64,000 nucleotides of DNA from Rutpela maculata. Lineage: Eukaryota > Arthropoda > Insecta > Coleoptera > Cerambycidae. Shown in pieces: positions 1 through 10,790 of the stretch. Below the pieces are notes generated by a model. The model had not been told where the DNA came from. It searched no databases and saw nothing but the letters and a program-made list of their open reading frames with translations. The translations under genes and the position numbers were made by a program. How positions within the stretch are numbered: the stretch's first letter is position 1; each line of letters starts with the position of its first letter. The stretch is from NCBI GenBank assembly GCA_936432065.2, contig OW386287.2, positions 77,503,804-77,567,803 of the forward strand. Direction: 5' to 3'.

Positions 1-29
1 TATTATGGTGCTTTGAATGGAACATTTTG

Positions 30-185
30 ATGAAAATATTTGCTGTTGTAAACGACAACGGCTTGTGGCGCAAGAGTTACAACTACGAACTATATCAGCT
101 CTTCCAAGATCCGGATATCGTAAAACGCATTAAAGTGATACGTTTGAGATGGATAGATCCTGAGTATTTAGATTCAAATAGTTAG
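30..185 (+). pseudogene. LINE reverse transcriptase C-terminal fragment
   Basis: An open frame from about 30 to the TAG at 183-185 encodes about 50 residues with the pattern NGLWRKSYNYELYQLF, then DPDIVKRIKVIRLRW. The order 'NG.WR...N.ELY.L...PDIV..IK..RLRW' is familiar from the C-terminal end of ORF2 in RTE/Jockey-like non-LTR retrotransposons of insects. The usual 'AGHV.RM' continuation is replaced by IDPEYLDSNS and a stop. The fragment is cut by the window edge or by 5' truncation, so the RT core is not visible. The family is recognised from memory of the motif; the clade is uncertain. Confidence 0.6.
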
Positions 186-289
186 TTACCAATGACGATG
201 ATGATTATGCTATCAAACACGCTATGTGGAAGGAAGCCATTATATTATTAGTTAAATTCATTATCATACCTATTTGCTTAATTCAAATA

Positions 290-840
290 TGTATTAAAAC
301 CGGACAAATTTTTTTAATAATCATTGTAAATTTTTTTTAAGGGAAATTCGTTTCATAACATGCTGAACTTATATATCAAATAAAATATATCCGTGTGTCC
401 TTGTGCGTGTATGGGTGTGTATGTAGACCGTTTTTTGTAAACACAATAACTACTATTCTGTTAAATTTAAAATTGTTATAAGTTTGGTAGCTATGTAAGA
501 TAGCATGTTAGAATAATCTCCATTGAAATTGGACTCATCATACAGGGCGGTCACCAGAGACGTGTAAACTATCAAGGTTTATATAAAATAGCATAGTAGA
601 ATACTCCCTACTGAAATTGATATTTGTTATGCAGGGTGATCGTCAGAGGCGTGTAAACATAGAGGTGTTATATCTGCTATAATTCATTATAATTTTAATG
701 CAAAATTTAACAAGGATTTTTATTGATGTTATTGTCAACGAAAATTAAGTAAATTATGTCATGTATCAGTATTTATTTAAAATGTTGTTAGAAGGTATTT
801 TTAATAAAACTATTAAGGCAACGCCCTAATGCAAGGGCGT
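290..840. repeat. Dispersed repeat family A, copy 1
   Basis: This block shares an ordered set of short blocks with about 1160-1500 and about 16480-16765: 'TTTCATAACATGCTGAAC', a GT-rich run, 'TTGTAAACACAATAAC', 'CATAGTAGAATACTC' and 'CATACAGGG.GATCGTCAGAGGCGTG'. The copies are perhaps 70-75% alike by eye. No coding potential was found. A GC stem-loop lies at its right end (820-841). The class is unknown; a non-autonomous DNA element or a LINE 3' region are both possible. Confidence 0.5.
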
Positions 841-841
841 T
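820..841. other. Perfect 8-bp GC-rich stem-loop
   Basis: AACGCCCT and AGGGCGTT pair perfectly around a 6-nt loop in otherwise AT-rich DNA. The sequence CTAA follows 8 nt later, which recalls a Helitron 3' end (hairpin then CTRR). The base after CTAA is G rather than T and no 5' TC end was located, so the assignment is weak. Confidence 0.35.
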
Positions 842-1159
842 CGTAATCTAAGTCGGTTATATTTATTCGTATAGTACGCAACAAAGAAATAATTTCTTCC
901 CACAAGCTTTCAATATTTTTATATGATAAAAATTCATATATTACCATAATTTAAAACATATGTAAAAAATGTTATCTTTAGTGTACCAGATGCATAAAAT
1001 AGCTAAATTAAATTATTCTGGGATTAAACAAAGTAGACCAAAACATGCATTCAATTTTTATCTGTATGTTAGTTACATCTTTTTATATTTCTTCTATGTT
1101 CAATTTCTTAATCAAGTTATATTATTATACTTACGTGGTTTAATCAAATAGGTACATTA

Positions 1160-1500
1160 TAATCGGACAAAGATTTTTACTAATCGTATAAAACAAATTT
1201 TTGCACAGAAATCTCTTTCATAACATACTGAACTGAAATATCAAATAATAAAGTTAGTCTGTACGTTTGTGTGTGTGTGTGTGTATAGATCGTTTCTTGT
1301 AAACACGATAACTTCTATTAGACTTAATATTTTTATTTCAAATTTGGAAGATAAGTAAAATCGCATAGTAGAATACTCCTTGTTGATCCATATTCATCGT
1401 AGAAGCGTGCAAACTTTCACCTATTATATAAACTATATTGTATTATAATTTTAGATCAAAATGTTGCTAAGGTTTTTGATTAAGCACATAAAAATATGAA
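1160..1500. repeat. Dispersed repeat family A, copy 2
   Basis: This is a second copy of the family at 290-840, in the same orientation. It includes TTTCATAACATACTGAAC, a (GT)n run near 1266-1286, TTGTAAACACGATAAC and CATAGTAGAATACTCC. It continues into 'TTGATTAAGCACATAAAAATATGAAGA', which also ends the copy near 16765. A 60-residue open frame at 969-1151 just upstream is AT-rich and not recognisable as a protein. Confidence 0.5.
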
Positions 1501-1865
1501 GAAGTATAGGATATCTAAACGCCAAAAGACGTCGGCAGGACATTTTGCATAAGTTTGGTGGATCTGGTTGGCTTAATATGGCTAAACGTCGTATATTACA
1601 TTCTGCGAGCTTATTCCACAAAATTATTATAAATAAGATACCGAATTATCTGCATAAAAAAATCTCACATTGAACAGATATCCGCAACTTTAACATCAGA
1701 TTCAAGGGAACTCTCACACCTCCAATACACCGCAACGAACATTTTCTTATCAAGTTTCCAAAATTTACAATTTTGTACCATCTGACTTAGTAATAAGTAA
1801 ATTCTTATTCACATTTAAACGTTATCTGAAAAAACAACTCGTGACACAAATGCTATAAAAAAGTG
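1500..1865 (+). pseudogene. LINE ORF2 C-terminal tail, degraded
   Basis: One frame near 1608-1790 reads SLFHKIIINKIPNYLHKK, one stop, then TDIRNFNIRFKGT, PPIHRNEHF and a further stop. Downstream bases in another frame give FKRYLKKQL. This matches the end of insect CR1/Jockey-type ORF2 proteins: 'LF.KI....P.YL...', then basic 'R....L..P..R......F', then 'F...LK..L'. Stops and frame changes show it is dead. It may continue the dispersed repeat just upstream. The identification rests on the motif order only. Confidence 0.5.
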
Positions 1866-2350
1866 GCAAACAAGCGCATAATTCATAATTTAACATAAAT
1901 GGTATATTCTTTCGTTTTCTCTTATTTTGCCATTGGTTTATAAGTTTTAATTATCTTTTAGTTGTATTGGTTCCATATGGTTTGTGTATATCTTAGTTTA
2001 ACGAGTGTGAGTCTCGTTCCACCGAGGGTTCTTATGATCAAGACCACTAGCTTAAGAGTATGGTCAGGGTAGTGCCCACGGAGTTCGAAGAGCAAATCTC
2101 AATATTTCGTCCATTTTTTCTCCTCCATCAAGACAATATTATTCTTCGCGGGATCCGAGAACTACACGATAAATATTGTCTTGAGTTGGTGGTCGAGGAG
2201 GACCACGTCAGGCTTATTAGCTTGTATTTGCCTGACGGTGGGAAACGGGTAGTTCCAGTAAATTAGACACTTCTCGTTTCCCACAACGGACTCAATATCC
2301 CCCGGAGCGAAAGGCAGCACTGGTGGAGACACCAGTATTCTCTCTATTCT

Positions 2351-2388
2351 ACTCGTATGGGATAGACGAGAATCTATCCCATACGAGT
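2351..2388. repeat. 15-bp perfect palindrome inside LINE copy 1
   Basis: ACTCGTATGGGATAG and its exact reverse complement CTATCCCATACGAGT flank an 8-nt spacer. LINE copy 2 has the motif only once at the matching place (near 21701-21716). The second arm therefore arose by a local inverted duplication in copy 1. Confidence 0.8.
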
Positions 2389-3042
2389 GCCTCAGGTGAT
2401 AATAAAGCATTCGTAATGCTGCGTCGTGCCTCTGGATATAGGTCGAGACTGCATATACTGGGCAAGCTGACAGCAAATGCATTGTCTCCGGCGCCCTGCA
2501 GCAGGCCTTACAGGGACCTCTATACCCATGACACGACTTCGATAGACGAGTGTGTTGAATACACCATCCTGGCACGCCATTATGAATCCCTCGGTCTCAG
2601 ACTTCAGCCCGGCGAACCTTAAGGAAGCAAAGGTCAGCCTTTCGGATAAGCCGCGGTCTTCTATATTTTTATAGAAGACTCCGTGCAATGGCTTATCCGA
2701 GTGTAGCTGCAGCCTAAAACAAAAAAGCTTCTACCCCTGCACTTTCATGGTCTCGGACCATGCAGAGGAGGGGATCCGAACTTTTTATGACCTTGCAGGC
2801 TACATCCAGAACCATCCTATTATGAAGTCTCTCCAAACTCAAGAGTCCACGGCCTCCTCGATATCGTGGGAGATATAACCGTGGAACGGACTATTTAGGA
2901 TGCAGACTCCTATAGAGATGCATCGTTTTGCGAGTCCCTACATCGAGTTTTCGCAGCTCCTCTTAACTCCATTTGATTACTCCAAAGGAGTAGAGGAGGA
3001 TCGGAACGGCAAGCATATTGTTCTTCCCGACAGTTCTGAAGA

Positions 3043-3660
3043 CTAGATCTGTCGGAGTCGGTGTTGATACTTGCCGCGGAGAGCATTTTTTACCACACTC
3101 ACTTCTTGGGTGGAGCGTTGCTCGACACCCAAGTAAGTGTACGACTCTCTGGCCTCTAGATGGTGTAAAAGGCTTCCGTCCACAGGCTGTGCATCCTCTG
3201 CGTAGTCACCGCATCGTCCTCTCTTGAGGTGGACTAGTGAACACTTGTCCAACCCAAATTTCATGCCGACAGCCTGCGTGTACTCGTACCACCCTGAGGG
3301 AGTATCATAAATTCCGGAGGCATAAAGTTTAAGGCCATCCATGTAAAACAGATGGGTGACCTTATGCCTCCTATCGCCAGGGGTACCGCAGTTGTAGCCA
3401 CGGATATTTTGAAGCGAAACGGATAATGACGGTAGTGAAATGCAAAACAGAAGGGGGCTTAGGGAATCTCCTCTGGACAATACCGGCTCTGTCTGGACTC
3501 TGCCATTACCTGATGTTATGGCAAAGCGAGTCCTCCAGAGCGGCATCAGTTCTTCAGCATATTTCACTACAGGGTCTCTTTGACCCCTGTTGCTCATATA
3601 ACCGTTGGTAAATCCGTTCAACTGATTGGAGCACCCGCATGTACAAGATGCGTGTAACAC
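3043..3660 (-). pseudogene. Reverse transcriptase core of LINE copy 1
   Basis: A minus-strand open stretch of about 205 codons covers RT blocks 4-7 and the thumb: LMPLWRTRFAITSG, GDSLSPLLFCIS, HLFYMDGLKLYA and YTYLGVEQRSTQEV. Copy 2 (20292-20900) gives the same order, with FYMDDLKLYA intact. The D-to-G change in the catalytic motif and the frame breaks on both sides make this remnant inactive. It ends where a short deletion relative to copy 2 removes part of the thumb. Confidence 0.85.
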
Positions 3661-3746
3661 GTGTTTAAGAAGGTCATGGACTGGTAATTCTTCGGGTTAG
3701 ACAAACCTCCGTTCTTCGGGATCAGCACTGTCCACTCCTCTACAAC

Positions 3747-4001
3747 TCAAGAAGGAATTTGCTGCTCCCCATTTAGCCGTGAATTGAAAATTTTGGCCAC
3801 ATGATGGTGGGTACTGGGTAACTTTTTCCGCCAGAAGTTATTTATCCCATCGGGACCTGGAGCAGCAAAGTTCTTAGAGCCCTCAAGGGCCATTCTAACC
3901 TCTACAGGGGTTATCGCTTGGCACACCTCGGGTGCCTGTTGAAGCCCTTGGCAAAAGTCGTCAAAGTTTACCAGGGCTGGAGTGGAAGCTTCCGTCCGCA
4001 T
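3747..4001 (-). pseudogene. Pre-RT segment of LINE copy 1
   Basis: This minus-strand open stretch of 84 codons contains PEVCQAITPVEVRMALEGSK followed by NFAAPGPDGINNFWRKKLPS. 'APGPDGI..FW.K' is the classic RT block 0/1 of LINEs. The equivalent in copy 2 lies near 19890-20000 and is frame-shifted, so the two copies are broken at different places. This implies independent decay after insertion. Confidence 0.8.
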
Positions 4002-4799
4002 AGCATTTTTCAGAAGTTTTTCACCTAATCTACAGTTGATGAATTCCCTACAACACGCTGAGGCGGCTCGAAAAGGTGAGAGGGCTTTTTGCGGAATAGA
4101 TTATATTCCACCAGCCTCCTCGCCCGCCTTACTAGTGACTTTCTATAAGGCACTAGCATCCATATCCGGTCATGGCAGTGCTGTTGGTAGTTCACATCAC
4201 TGTGGGGAGGGAGTATTCCGCCTCTCCTGAGGAGTTAGGCGCTGAGCAGCAGCGTATACGGCACAATTTAGGTGCCAGATGTCAGCCCTTCTAGAATTGC
4301 TTCACGAAGCTCAGCATTCACTCTGGATGGTCTTCTGGCCTGATGTACTGCAACCTCCTTCTAGTGCTGAGGCCCTCTGGTCTTGGTGGAACGTATAGAA
4401 CTGCATCCTCAGCCGGATAATACAGCGGATCTTCGACCTCCTCGCTTACCGACTGAGGAACAGCTCTCACGTTGCTTCTGCTACGAAGGTGGGATACATA
4501 ATCACGCTGTTCACGCTGGCTCACTGCTTTCGAAACACAGCAGAAGATCATTGCTCAACTCATCGGTCCACTCAAAGCATCCATGTGTCTCGCAGTTGTC
4601 ATTGTCAGGCAATCTGTTCTGTTGAGTTCCACCACCTTGCCTGTTGCCCCGAATGGGGTCGATAGTGGGGGCCCTGTCTTCTGTTGTGTGGAACCAGAAG
4701 ATTTCAGCTTGTTAGGTGATTAGCCTAACAAGCCCACGGCTGACACCAGAGGGGAATTTTCTTTCCCCTCCCGGATGCGCTAGTGCTGCCGTTCCGGAT

Positions 4800-7040
4800 C
4801 CTTATCATTATCATTATCATTATCATTATCATTATCATTATCATTATCATTATCATTATCATTATCATTATCATTATCATTATCATTATCATTATCATTA
4901 TCATTATCATTATCATTATCATTATCATTATCATTATCATTATCATTATCATTATCATTATCATTATCATTATCATTATCATATTATCATTATCATATTA
5001 TCATTATCATTATCATTATCATTATCATTATCATTATCATTATCATTATCATTATCATTATCATTATCATTATCATTATCATTATCATTATCATTATCAT
5101 TATCATTATCATTATCATTATCATTATCATTATCATTATCATTATCATTATCATTATCATTATCATTATCATTATCATTATCATTATCATTATCATTATC
5201 ATTATCATTATCATTATCATTATCATTATCATTATCATTATCATTATCATTATCATTATCATTATCATTATCATTATCATTATCATTATCATTATCATTA
5301 TCATTATCATTATCATTATCATTATCATTATCATTATCATTATCATTATCATTATCATTATCATTATCATTATCATTATCATTATCATTATCATTATCAT
5401 TATCATTATCATTATCATTATCATTATCATTATCATTATCATTATCATTATCATTATCATTATCATTATCATTATCATTATCATTATCATTATCATTATC
5501 ATTATCATTATCATTATCATTATCATTATCATTATCATATTATCATTATCATTATCATTATCATTATCATTATCATTATCATTATCATTATCATTATCAT
5601 TATCATTATCATTATCATTATCATTATCATTATCATTATCATATTATCATTATCATTATCATTATCATTATCATTATCATTATCATTATCATTATCATTA
5701 TCATTATCATTATCATTATCATTATCATTATCATTATCATTATCATTATCATTATCATTATCATTATCATTATCATTATCATTATCATTATCATTATCAT
5801 TATCATTATCATTATCATTATCATTATCATTATCATTATCATTATCATTATCATTATCATTATCATTATCATTATCATTATCATTATCATTATCATTATC
5901 ATTATCATTATCATTATCATTATCATTATCATTATCATTATCATTATCATTATCATTATCATTATCATTATCATTATCATTATCATTATCATTATCATTA
6001 TCATTATCATTATCATTATCATTATCATTATCATTATCATTATCATTATCATTATCATTATCATTATCATTATCATTATCATTATCATTATCATTATCAT
6101 TATCATTATCATTATCATTATCATTATCATTATCATTATCATTATCATTATCATTACCATTACCATTACCATTACCATTACCATTACCATTACCATTACC
6201 ATTACCATTACCATTACCATTACCATTACCATTACCATTACCATTACCATTACCATTACCATTACCATTACCATTACCATTACCATTACCATTACCATTA
6301 CCATTACCATTACCATTACCATTACCATTACCATTACCATTACCATTACCATTACCATTACCATTACCATTACCATTACCATTACCATTACCATTACCAT
6401 TATCATTATCATTATCATTATCATTATCATTATCATTATCATTATCATTACCATTACCATTACCATTACCATTACCATTACCATTACCATTACCATTACC
6501 ATTACCATTACCATTACCATTACCATTACCATTACCATTACCATTACCATTACCATTACCATTACCATTACCATTACCATTACCATTACCATTACCATTA
6601 CCATTACCATTACCATTACCATTACCATTACCATTACCATTACCATTACCATTACCATTACCATTACCATTACCATTACCATTACCATTACCATTACCAT
6701 TACCATTACCATTACCATTACCATTACCATTACCATTACCATTACCATTACCATTACCATTACCATTACCATTACCATTACCATTACCATTACCATTACC
6801 ATTACCATTACCATTACCATTACCATTACCATTACCATTATCATTATCATTATCATTATCATTATCATTATCATTATCATTATCATTATCATTATCATTA
6901 TCATTATCATTATCCTTATCATTATCATTATCATTATCATTATCATTGTCATTGTCATTATCCTTACTGTTATCGTTATCACTATCACTATCATTAGTAT
7001 TAGATTTACTATTACTGTTACTGTAACTGTTACTATTACT
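4800..7040. repeat. Giant TTATCA / TTACCA hexanucleotide array
   Basis: About 2.2 kb (some 360 units) of near-perfect (TTATCA)n. Two homogeneous blocks carry TTACCA instead, at about 6157-6400 and 6451-6840, separated by a short TTATCA stretch. Four extra AT dinucleotides (near 4981, 4995, 5537 and 5641) shift phase. The right end decays into TTGTCA, TTACTG and ATT variants up to about 7079. The long open frames across it, such as YHYH, LSLS or NDND runs, are by-products of the stop-free period and not genes. The left end is the 5' junction of LINE copy 1. Confidence 0.97.
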
Positions 7041-7079
7041 ATTACTATTACTACTACTGTTCATCATTATTATTATTAT

Positions 7080-8426
7080 AACATAGAGATTAGCTCTCAA
7101 TCATTTTTTTTTATAATAAATTTTTACGGTTGCAGCGACTCGAAAGGTGTATGTTTTTTTTTAACGATTTAAATCGATTGTTGTTTCTTTATTTTAGCCT
7201 GCTTATTCCACTCTATTTAATGGTGCATAATTTATTCTGTTGAAGTTTAAAATTATATAAAGTCAAAAAATTAACATATTTGATTAGCCCATAACATTAA
7301 CATTATAAGAAAAAGTGTAAGGTAGGACTTCCTTCTGAAACTGAATTGATACACGCTACTGTCATTTATTAATAGTTCGCCTAACCTTTTGTGTAAAACG
7401 AAATTTCAGTTCCTCAGATTAAATCAAGAGAATCAATTATTTATAGATAATAGTTAAAACGTCAGTAGCACTTGTCAACAACTGCTACGGCAGGAATTTA
7501 GTGATTCCGGAAGTATGTCATGCGGATATTATGCTGACCATTTACGAGAATGCTAATTGTTCTATGACGGGTCACTTTAGAGCCATATTTGATATGTTGT
7601 TTGTCATTTAGCAGATGAATCTTGCAGTTACTAAAGAAAAACTGGTCTTTAAAATATATCTAATACAGTCTTCCACGATGAAGAAATTAATGTAGTATCG
7701 CGTATTGCATTTAATTGGATTTTCTCCAGTCTTTAAACAAACTTAAAAAGTTGGTTATTAAACAACTAAATAGAAATATATAAAAATACAAAGAAGTCTG
7801 CGTTCCACTTTTAACGGAGAATTTTCATTTTTATTACTCTTAATCCCGTTTTTTGAAAATAAAGTAATAATGAATGCAATTTATGAAATACGTGTTTTTT
7901 AAATCATTGGTTGATCGACTCGACCTTTACTTGATGAAAATCCGCGTACGGAATATTTAACTGATTTATGAATTTTACAATGTCTTCTCAATTTCCAACA
8001 ACTTTTTTCTTGGACAGTCTATTTAACAATTTTGACATTTTAATTACTTGTCGACTAATAACGATATACTTATTCTATATTTTTTTAAAGTTTTGCAGCG
8101 AGAATATTAGAATCATATTTTTAAATAAAACTGTAGACAAAATATCTTTAAATAAAAAAACTCTAGAAGGATAAGAATGGTCCAATTGGACAAAACGCGA
8201 ATAATGTTTTTTTTATCTTGATTGCGATCAGTGGCACTTCCAATTTTCCAAAAATTAGCCTTAAGGATATGATTTTTCAGAGTGAGAGCGCGTTTTTTTT
8301 TTGGTTTATTATAAATATTTAAAAAATCATAAATGATATAATCTTTAAAATAGTTTCAAATATTTCCCATTGCTTTAATGAATACAACCATATACAGTTT
8401 TTATCATAAATTTTGTATATAGTTAA
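7080..8426. other. AT-rich spacer without recognisable feature
   Basis: No coding segment, structural RNA or clear repeat boundary was found. A 68-codon frame at 7968-8174 has no recognisable composition or motif. Confidence 0.5.
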
Positions 8427-8434
8427 ATGCCATA
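8427..8434. repeat. Left 8-bp target-site duplication of hAT element 1
   Basis: ATGCCATA lies directly before CAGGGCCG and is repeated exactly at 10783-10790 after CGGCCCTG. Confidence 0.85.
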
Positions 8435-8980
8435 CAGGGCCGTATCGAAGCCTACCACTTTGGGGGGGGGGGGGGGGGGGAGAAGATAAAAAAAAAGCCA
8501 ACTCATATGCCTTTACATTGCATAATTTCAATAAAATAAAAACTTTATATGGGAAAAGCTACTAAAACTAAACAATTTAAATCGAATTCAAATTTAATAT
8601 GTACAATGTACAGGGTGCCCTAACCAAAGACGGAACAAGGTCATTTTTCCGGCGATAGAAACGTTTATAACAAAAACTAAAATTACCATTTGATGTATTT
8701 TTTCCGCCGAACCAAAAGTTATAATAACAAAACGAATATAAAATATGCTATTTCATGGTTCAGACTTCACATAGCTGAAAAAAATCCCTGAATTTTACAG
8801 GCTTTCCATGACAAAAAAAATGTTTTTCAATGACAAATAATAATAATTATTAATATGTTAAAGGTGATTTTTACTTTAATTTTCGATTTTATAAAAAAAA
8901 TAAATAATTTGTTTCATAAAATCGTCAGCGAATTAATAGAAGGTTGCAATTCAAAAATAATTTAAAACAAGCTAAAAACG

Positions 8981-9704
8981 TACTCTTCGCCTGTTCACTG
9001 AACTTTTTATATAATTGTTACACATTCTATATGATACTATTCGCAGTTGTTTTTCAGACATTTTCAATTTTATAGTACTAACTTAGTTGGTAAAAGACTC
9101 AATGCAAAATAAAGCAGAAATTTAAAAAAATACTATACCGTACCCCATTTGGGTTTCGAACCCGGGACTCTTGGATTCCGAGTCAAAAGCGTAAGAATTA
9201 CACCACCACTTAACACGTAAAAAAACGTAAATTTTTACATTAAAAGAGACGAGCTAAAATCATATTTCCACGGTTGTATATTACATTATGAAATGTATAT
9301 TTGTAAAATATATAAATATTTAAATATTAAAATGAAATATCATTTCACAAGATTTCTATTCAATTACAAAAACATAAAAATTAAAAAAAAAATTTCAAAT
9401 TTTAATCATTTATAACATTTTTTTTACTGATCGATTTTGTTAAAAAACAATAAGGTTCTTCCTCTAGCTAACACTAACTTACTGTCCAAATTTCAGTACA
9501 ATCGGATTTTTCTTTCTTGAGTTATCTTGCTTACAAGAAATGTGACGGACGGACAGACGGACAGACGGACATTTTGAAAGTTGTTCAGAATTCGTTCACT
9601 AACACAATGATATGAACATTTTTTGTCTGCGGGCGATATTTACGGTTTTAGAATTGTATCGATCAAATGCAATATACTCTTCGTTTTCGTATTTGCGAAG
9701 AGTA
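8981..9704. mobile_element. TIR element family B, copy 1, with tRNA-like core
   Basis: It is bounded by TACTCTTCGC and GCGAAGAGTA, about 724 bp apart. It shares its order of blocks with 47881-48598: 'TATAATTGTTACACATTCTATA', the tRNA-like segment, 'TTTCACAAGATTTCTATT', 'TTCTTCCTCTAGCTAAC', a GGACGGACAGAC run near 9543-9570 and 'TTGAAAGTTGTTCAGAATTCG'. No open frame is worth naming. The ends suggest a TA-targeting MITE, but the target duplication is ambiguous. Confidence 0.7.
9142..9209 (-). other. tRNA-like sequence inside TIR element copy 1
   Basis: Read on the minus strand, it shows an anticodon-arm-like stretch (GACTCGGAATCCAAGAG) followed by CCCGGGTTCGAAACCC, a good T-arm/B-box. The 5' half is weak (GTGGTGGTGTAATTC) and no acceptor stem closes, so it is not a working tRNA. 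The same position in copy 2 (48032-48128) carries a better A box. Confidence 0.5.
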
Positions 9705-10010
9705 TAATAACAGTAGGAACTCGTAAGTAGTTTATTGTTTTTCATACTGTGACTCAAAATTCCATGATTTTTGCGAAATATTTAAAATTCACTGAGATTT
9801 CCATGATTTTCTTAGAATTTCTAAAATTCTCTGAATTTTCCACGCTCTTCAGGTTTTCCAGATCAGCCCAAACCCTGTATTTTTGTGTCATCCATTTTTT
9901 GTTTTCAATTTATTTGTTTTCGTTTATGATAATTTTTGGTTTCTGCGGAAAAGAATATATCGAATGGCTTTTTTGATTTTCGACGTAAACATTTATATCG
10001 TTTGAAAAAT

Positions 10011-10178
10011 GGCCTTGTTCAATCATTGTTGGATCATCATGTACCTAAACCTATAAAAAGAAATTTAAAAAATCCTTGGTTTAATAAAATTAAAAAATAA
10101 GAACTATTAAACAAAAATAGGTCTTTGATCATATTAAAAATGAAAAAAAAATTAGCCTAAATAAAGTAAAGAAAAACA
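10011..10178 (+). pseudogene. LINE ORF2 fragment between endonuclease and RT
   Basis: The frame reads LLDHHVPKPIKRN, then NPWFNKIKK, a stop, and ELLNKNRSL. 'LFD.HVP.......PWF...I' is the conserved linker after the APE endonuclease in CR1/Jockey-type LINE ORF2 proteins. Only about 50 codons survive and neither the endonuclease nor the RT follows in frame. Confidence 0.55.
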
Positions 10179-10179
10179 A

Positions 10180-10560
10180 TAATAATAATAAATTTTATTG
10201 TCCAAAAGACCATACAGTAACATGGTGTGGAACACGTCGAAATGATTGACCAAAGTCGTCAATACAGTAAAAAATTATTACAATAGGTGGAAACAGGAAA
10301 AAGGTCCGTAAATACCAAGTTAGACTTTGTTGTCTAATATCACAATATCAAAACACTACCAAACAAAACTAATAGATATGTAGACCTTATAATATTATAT
10401 TAGATCAGTAGTAGAAACATATAGATTCTATTTAAAAATCATTGCTAGTTCTAGTATTTTTAGTAAATGAATTTATGTACAATAAATTGATATTAAAAAC
10501 GGGGATTCCGTGTCGTGTAAGGGAAGCTTCGCTTCCCTAGCTTCAATGGAAAACACACTA
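10180..10560 (-). mobile_element. LINE 3' end with (TTA)n tail, minus orientation
   Basis: An (AAT)n run at 10180-10195 followed by AAATTTTATTGTCC reads on the minus strand as a LINE 3' end with a (TTA)n tail. The segment further out carries the hairpin AGGGAAGCTTCGCTTCCCT at about 10528-10546, the sort of GC hairpin seen in LINE 3' regions. No protein-coding part was recognised, and the upstream limit is approximate. Confidence 0.4.
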
Positions 10561-10790
10561 CTGATAAAATAAAATATTTACAGGGTTGCCAATCGCTTAA
10601 TAATAATTATTGTGTTAATTTCGTGATTGTGGGAGTTAGTGTAAGATTCAAATTATATATTTGTATGTGATGATTAGTTAGATTTTGCCAACGCCAACCG
10701 CGCTTGGAACCAACTGCCCGAACTTTGGGGGGTGGGGTGAGGCTACCCCTCCCCATACCCCCCCCCCTTGGGCCCGGCCCTGATGCCATA

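Larger units (their letters stand above)
1998..4799 (-). mobile_element. R4/Dong-like non-LTR retrotransposon, copy 1 (decayed)
   Basis: This is a minus-strand copy of the element at 18689-22303, alignable along most of its length. The 5' end (high coordinate) stops exactly at the TTATCA array at 4800. The 3' end is lost near 2000, without the (TAA)n tail of copy 2. Pieces include KNFAAPGPDGINNFW (upstream of RT), the RT block GDSLSPLLFCIS, FYMDGLKLYA, and the restriction-like endonuclease block NKPDVVLLDHQ. The catalytic YMDD-type motif has become YMDG. The endonuclease frame ends in a stop where copy 2 has the glutamate of VVEFS. There are small deletions, for example near 3020, and one templated inverted insertion at 2351-2388. 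It encodes no functional protein. Confidence 0.85.
8435..10782. mobile_element. hAT-type DNA element 1 (2.35 kb, non-autonomous)
   Basis: The ends are CAGGGCCG at the left and CGGCCCTG at the right, an inverted CAGGGCCG terminus typical of hAT elements. The perfect 8-bp duplication ATGCCATA flanks it, and 8 bp is the hAT target-site length. G/C homopolymers sit just inside both ends (poly-G at 8462-8480, C-rich at 10757-10767). No hAT transposase is recognisable inside. The body holds a nested TIR element at 8981-9704 and LINE fragments at 10011-10560. The 60-codon minus-strand frame over the right end (10607-10789) is terminus sequence, not a gene. Confidence 0.8.

Noticed and set aside
4716..7172. 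Very long open frames of up to 818 codons on both strands
   Set aside because: They are translations of the TTATCA/TTACCA array (YHYH, LSLS, NDND, MIMI runs). A six-base unit without stops stays open in several frames at once.
8462..8480. Poly-G run and similar G/C homopolymers at 51330 and 52292 as regulatory signals
   Set aside because: They lie just inside transposon ends or in foldback arms and look like replication slippage products.
9142..9209. Functional tRNA gene
   Set aside because: A good T-arm and B box but a weak 5' half and no closing acceptor stem; the same segment recurs as part of a mobile element.
10607..10789. Minus-strand frame starting MASGPGPRGGG at the hAT right end
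   Set aside because: It begins in the target duplication and reads through the GC-rich hAT terminus.
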